The notes under the pieces are model-generated. The model was not told the origin of the DNA. It worked only from the letters and a program-made list of their open reading frames with translations, and ran no database searches. Positions 61,005-64,000 of a DNA stretch of 64,000 bases are shown here, piece after piece. How positions within the stretch are numbered: the stretch's first letter is position 1; each line of letters opens with the position of its first letter. A program made the translations under genes and the position numbers. Source of the DNA: Ciborinia camelliae (lineage: Eukaryota; Ascomycota; Leotiomycetes; Helotiales; Sclerotiniaceae); the NCBI GenBank assembly GCA_025890175.1, contig JANPYM010000007.1, forward strand, positions 2,475,982-2,539,981, given 5' to 3'.

Positions 61005-64000
61005 GCAGTTTCATTAATGAATGGATGATCGGACTGCCTCGAATGGCAAAATAAAAATTGCATCTTTGTTTTTTACAAGCGTGGGTTGTGTGTCGTTATA
61101 GACCGGGGCGTTGGGGAAAATGGACAAATGGTGATTTTAATATCAAAGTCAAGGCAGGGATGGGGGATGGGTCAGTCATTGCACTTCGCACTTTTACAAA
61201 GAGTGTTGATCATGTATCTTAGAAAGAAAGAGAGAAACACCAGAAAGAACAAAAGAAAGAAAGAAATCACAACTTTTAAATTTTTTTTGGAAGCAGAGAT
61301 GGATGGATGGATGGATGGCTCTTATTACATATTCGAGTCGGTATAGAAATGAATACATTCACTTCAATTTTTCGTTTTATAGTGTGTATGTACATCTATA
61401 TCTATTGTAACTTGTAACTTATAACTTGTGTGATGAAGTGAGTAAGGTTTTGATAGGTACCTAGGTATATATATGGTTTATTGGATGGATGGATGGATGT
61501 ATATATATACCGGTATTTCTGCTCTTGAGCCTTATGTGTATGTGTCTATGTATATATGCAAGTGCGTATCATTTCGCTAGGTAGGTAGTAGGTAGGTCAT
61601 AGGTAGTAGGTAGTAGGTAGGTAGGTGGTAGGTACCTAGTTTGTCATACACTGGTGGTACACTGGTGGTCGGATCAGACCATATGTTGTGTCATTCGCAT
61701 GATGCATCCCTAGGTCGGTCGGTTGGTCGGTTGATAGGTTGATAGGTTGGTTGATAGGTTGGTAGGTAGATGCATGCATGCATGCATGCATGTAGATGTA
61801 GATGTAGTACGTATGTAGGCTGTGAGGCTGGCAGGTTGGTAGGCAGCTGAGTAGGCAGCACCCCAACGGTTTTCGGAGGAGAGGGGTTGCGATGGGTTGC
61901 GATATGATGCTGGGATGTGGGGAGGATGGGATGGGGAGAATGGGATGGGATGGGGAGAATGGGATGGGATGGGATGGGGTGCGTGATTTCGGGGGGGGGG
62001 AGAAAATTGATGGGATGGGATGTGATTGGTAGAGAAGGAAAGAAAGCAGATGGGGAGGATAAGATTGATAGGTAGGGGGGGGAAGGAAGGAGACCCGAAA
62101 GAGGTAGGTAGGTATATACCTAAGTAGTGTTCCCAACATTTTTGGGGGGTTCGTGAGATTGGATGTGTGATGACAGAGAGGTGAGGTAATATAATAATAA
62201 TTATAAGGATGTGAGGTGAGGTGAGGTAATTGGGGAGATGAGGTGGTCAGATGATGAGGAGGTTATGTATGTATGTATGTATGTATATATATGTATGTAT
62301 GTATATATATGTATGTATGTATATATATGTATGTATGTATATATATGTATGTATGTATATATATGTATGTATGTATATATATGTATGTATGCCTAGTAGT
62401 ATGTACAACATATTTTTCATTCCAACTTCAGGGGATTGATTAGGTAGGTCTTCTTTTATTGGGTACCTAGGTAGGTAGGTAGGTAGGTAGGAGGGGTATA
62501 GGAGGGGTATGTGAGGTGGGGTGGATGTAGTGGGTAGGTTGGTTGGTTGGTTGGTTAGTCTCTTGGAGTTTATTATATATATATATAAGTATCTAGGTAT
62601 ATAAAGATTGATTTTTGTGTATTGTATTTTGTATCTCGTATCCTGTATCTTGCAGGTATATCTTCAATTCCTGCCCTCGATAGTAAGATATAATATTCTA
62701 TGATATAATATTAAAGATCATGCATCAACTGGAGTGATCATCCGTCACTTCAATATTATCATATCATCTACTACGGTATTTAAGTACCCAAGTGCTTGTA
62801 AAGAGGTAGGTACTTGTAAGTTGGATTTCCCTACCATATCATACATACCTACTTACCTATCATAGAATTCCCAATCCCAATATGGAACACAATCATCCAT
62901 CCACCAAAAACATGCACCAACACAAACGCTAATCCCAGATTCCATTTCCATTTCCTCCTTTCCTGCATATCCAGCCAGAAAGTGCCTAAGACTAGGTATT
63001 GATTGATTGATTGGTTTGCCGAGCCGAGGTTATGTTCGTTGATACCTACTGTATCATGTACTACTCCTTGATATCTAAGACTACCTGCTTCCTATGCCAA
63101 TGATCTTGATCTTGATCTTTACATACAAGAGAAACAGACAACAGACAATAGATCATAAACAATAAACAATAAACACCAAGTGGGGTTTTGTTTGTTACGC
63201 CAGTCAATATTAGATGAGACGAACCATTTTACGGTCGTTTGATTCAATTCGATTCGAATTCCATTGATCATTGATCTAAAATGAAAGAACGAAAGATATT
63301 GATTGGCCTTGTTGATGTGGTTGCATTGTAATAATTTTGGAGGTTGGAAGTTGGAGGTTGGAGGTTGGAGGTTGGAAGTTGAACGGTTCGGAATTGCAAC
63401 GAAAGGAGAAGCAGCAAGACGAAAAGGAAAAGATGGAAAACAAGGAAAAGGAAATGAGACATGTCCTTCTCTTCACCACCATTCAACGCGCAAAATGATA
63501 CAGGACTACAGCTTTTGGATGTTTTGATGAAGGGGTGGAAAGATCATGAGGGAGGAGTAGGATCTGGAGCTGGAGGGTATATGGTTAGATTTTCATCACT
63601 CTTCACCACCATCATCATCATTATCATCTTCTTCTTCTTATCTTATGACTTTGAGAGGGAGGGAGAATCTTATTCTTTGCTAAAGACGCTAGTTGGCTTC
63701 CTAATTATATCTTATATCTTCTTTTTGAACCCAGAACCAAAACCAAAACCAAAACTAACCTCCTCTTCTCTTCTCTTCATAGGGATGATCTCCTACCTCG
63801 TCTCTCGCTCTCTCGACTAATCCTTCGCATCATATGGAGAGTATCACGACGTTTGTTTGTTTATGTTCCTAGTGTTCATTATTGGTTAGTGGGATTTTCA
63901 TTTCTTTTTTGGGGGTTTTTGGTATATTAGATTTCTCGATGTATAGCTCTATACAACCCCCCCTCCTCTCCTTTCTTCTCCTCTCCACCCCCTTCTCCCA
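61005..64000. other. microsatellite-rich region, no gene seen
   Basis: Three kilobases after the desaturase. It contains GGTAGGTA, TGGATGGA, GGATGGGATG and TATGTA tracts and several TACCTAGGTA palindromes. The open frame at 63461-63820 is partly made of ATC/TTC repeats and CCAAAA repeats, so I do not accept it. The last 40 bases are pyrimidine-rich on the plus strand and may be the upstream part of a gene beyond the window. Confidence 0.55.
62265..62391 (+). repeat. 18-bp TATG/TATA minisatellite
   Basis: Roughly six copies of an 18-bp unit (GTATGTATGTATATATAT with rotation). Reading frames through it give Cys-Met-Tyr-Val/Ile-Tyr-Val repeats, which are an artefact. Confidence 0.92.

Noticed and set aside
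62251..62439. Cys-Met-Tyr repeat open frame
   Set aside because: Artefact of the 18-bp TATG/TATA repeat.
63461..63820. 119-residue open frame near the window end
   Set aside because: Contains poly-Ile and Lys-Pro runs from simple repeats; no family resemblance and no splice evidence.
1..64000. tRNA genes, rRNA or CRISPR arrays
   Set aside because: No cloverleaf with a T-loop GTTCGANNC context, no rRNA-like sequence and no spaced direct-repeat array was found by eye; tandem repeats present have no unique spacers.

Overview
The window is chromosomal DNA of a filamentous ascomycete. The genes have short introns (about 48-97 bp) with GT..AG ends and CTAAC/CTGAC-like branch sites, intergenic DNA is AT-rich and full of microsatellites, the transposon copies look RIP-mutated, and the protein set is typical of Pezizomycotina. 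From general resemblance I would guess Leotiomycetes, Sclerotiniaceae (Botrytis/Sclerotinia type), but that is an inference without any database search.

Layout. 0.4-3.6 kb (-): a large HExxH-containing protein of unknown role. 5.7-7.9 kb (+): a five-exon DHA1-type MFS transporter. 13.1-14.9 kb (+): a second, different MFS transporter. 17.7-18.0 kb (-): a two-exon 62-residue membrane protein with a 14-nt first exon. 18.5-19.7 kb (+): an F-box-like protein. 20.8-21.8 kb (-): a zinc-type alcohol dehydrogenase pseudogene with an internal deletion. 22.2-24.1 kb (-): Rab GDP-dissociation inhibitor in eight exons. 24.8-25.7 kb (-): mitochondrial ribosomal protein uL29m with a repeat-expanded acidic tail. 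27.2-27.5 kb (-): a small GPI-anchor-like protein. 29.5-30.5 kb: two 362-bp TIR elements in inverted orientation. 34.5-37.8 kb (+): a C2H2 transcription factor. 39.4 kb: a ten-N gap flanked by identical 45-mers. 40.8-42.8 kb (-): methylenetetrahydrofolate reductase. 44.0-46.9 kb (-): gamma-tubulin complex component 2, divergent from 47.4-48.3 kb (+) proteasome subunit alpha-5.

48.9-56.9 kb differs from the rest. It holds broken remnants of a drug-efflux MFS pump, a Zn2Cys6 regulator and the C-terminal part of a fungal diterpene synthase, around one apparently intact GMC oxidoreductase. Efflux pump, pathway regulator, oxidoreductase and terpene cyclase are the usual parts of a secondary-metabolite cluster, so I read this as a decayed terpenoid cluster. 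That is inference. 59.5-61.0 kb (+) is the delta-9 fatty-acid desaturase with a fused cytochrome b5 domain. The last 3 kb is microsatellite-rich non-coding DNA.

Most genes are independent housekeeping functions (vesicle traffic, mitochondrial translation, one-carbon metabolism, microtubule nucleation, proteolysis, lipid desaturation). Splice sites were placed by hand from frame, consensus and conserved protein sequence. No tRNA, rRNA or CRISPR array was seen.
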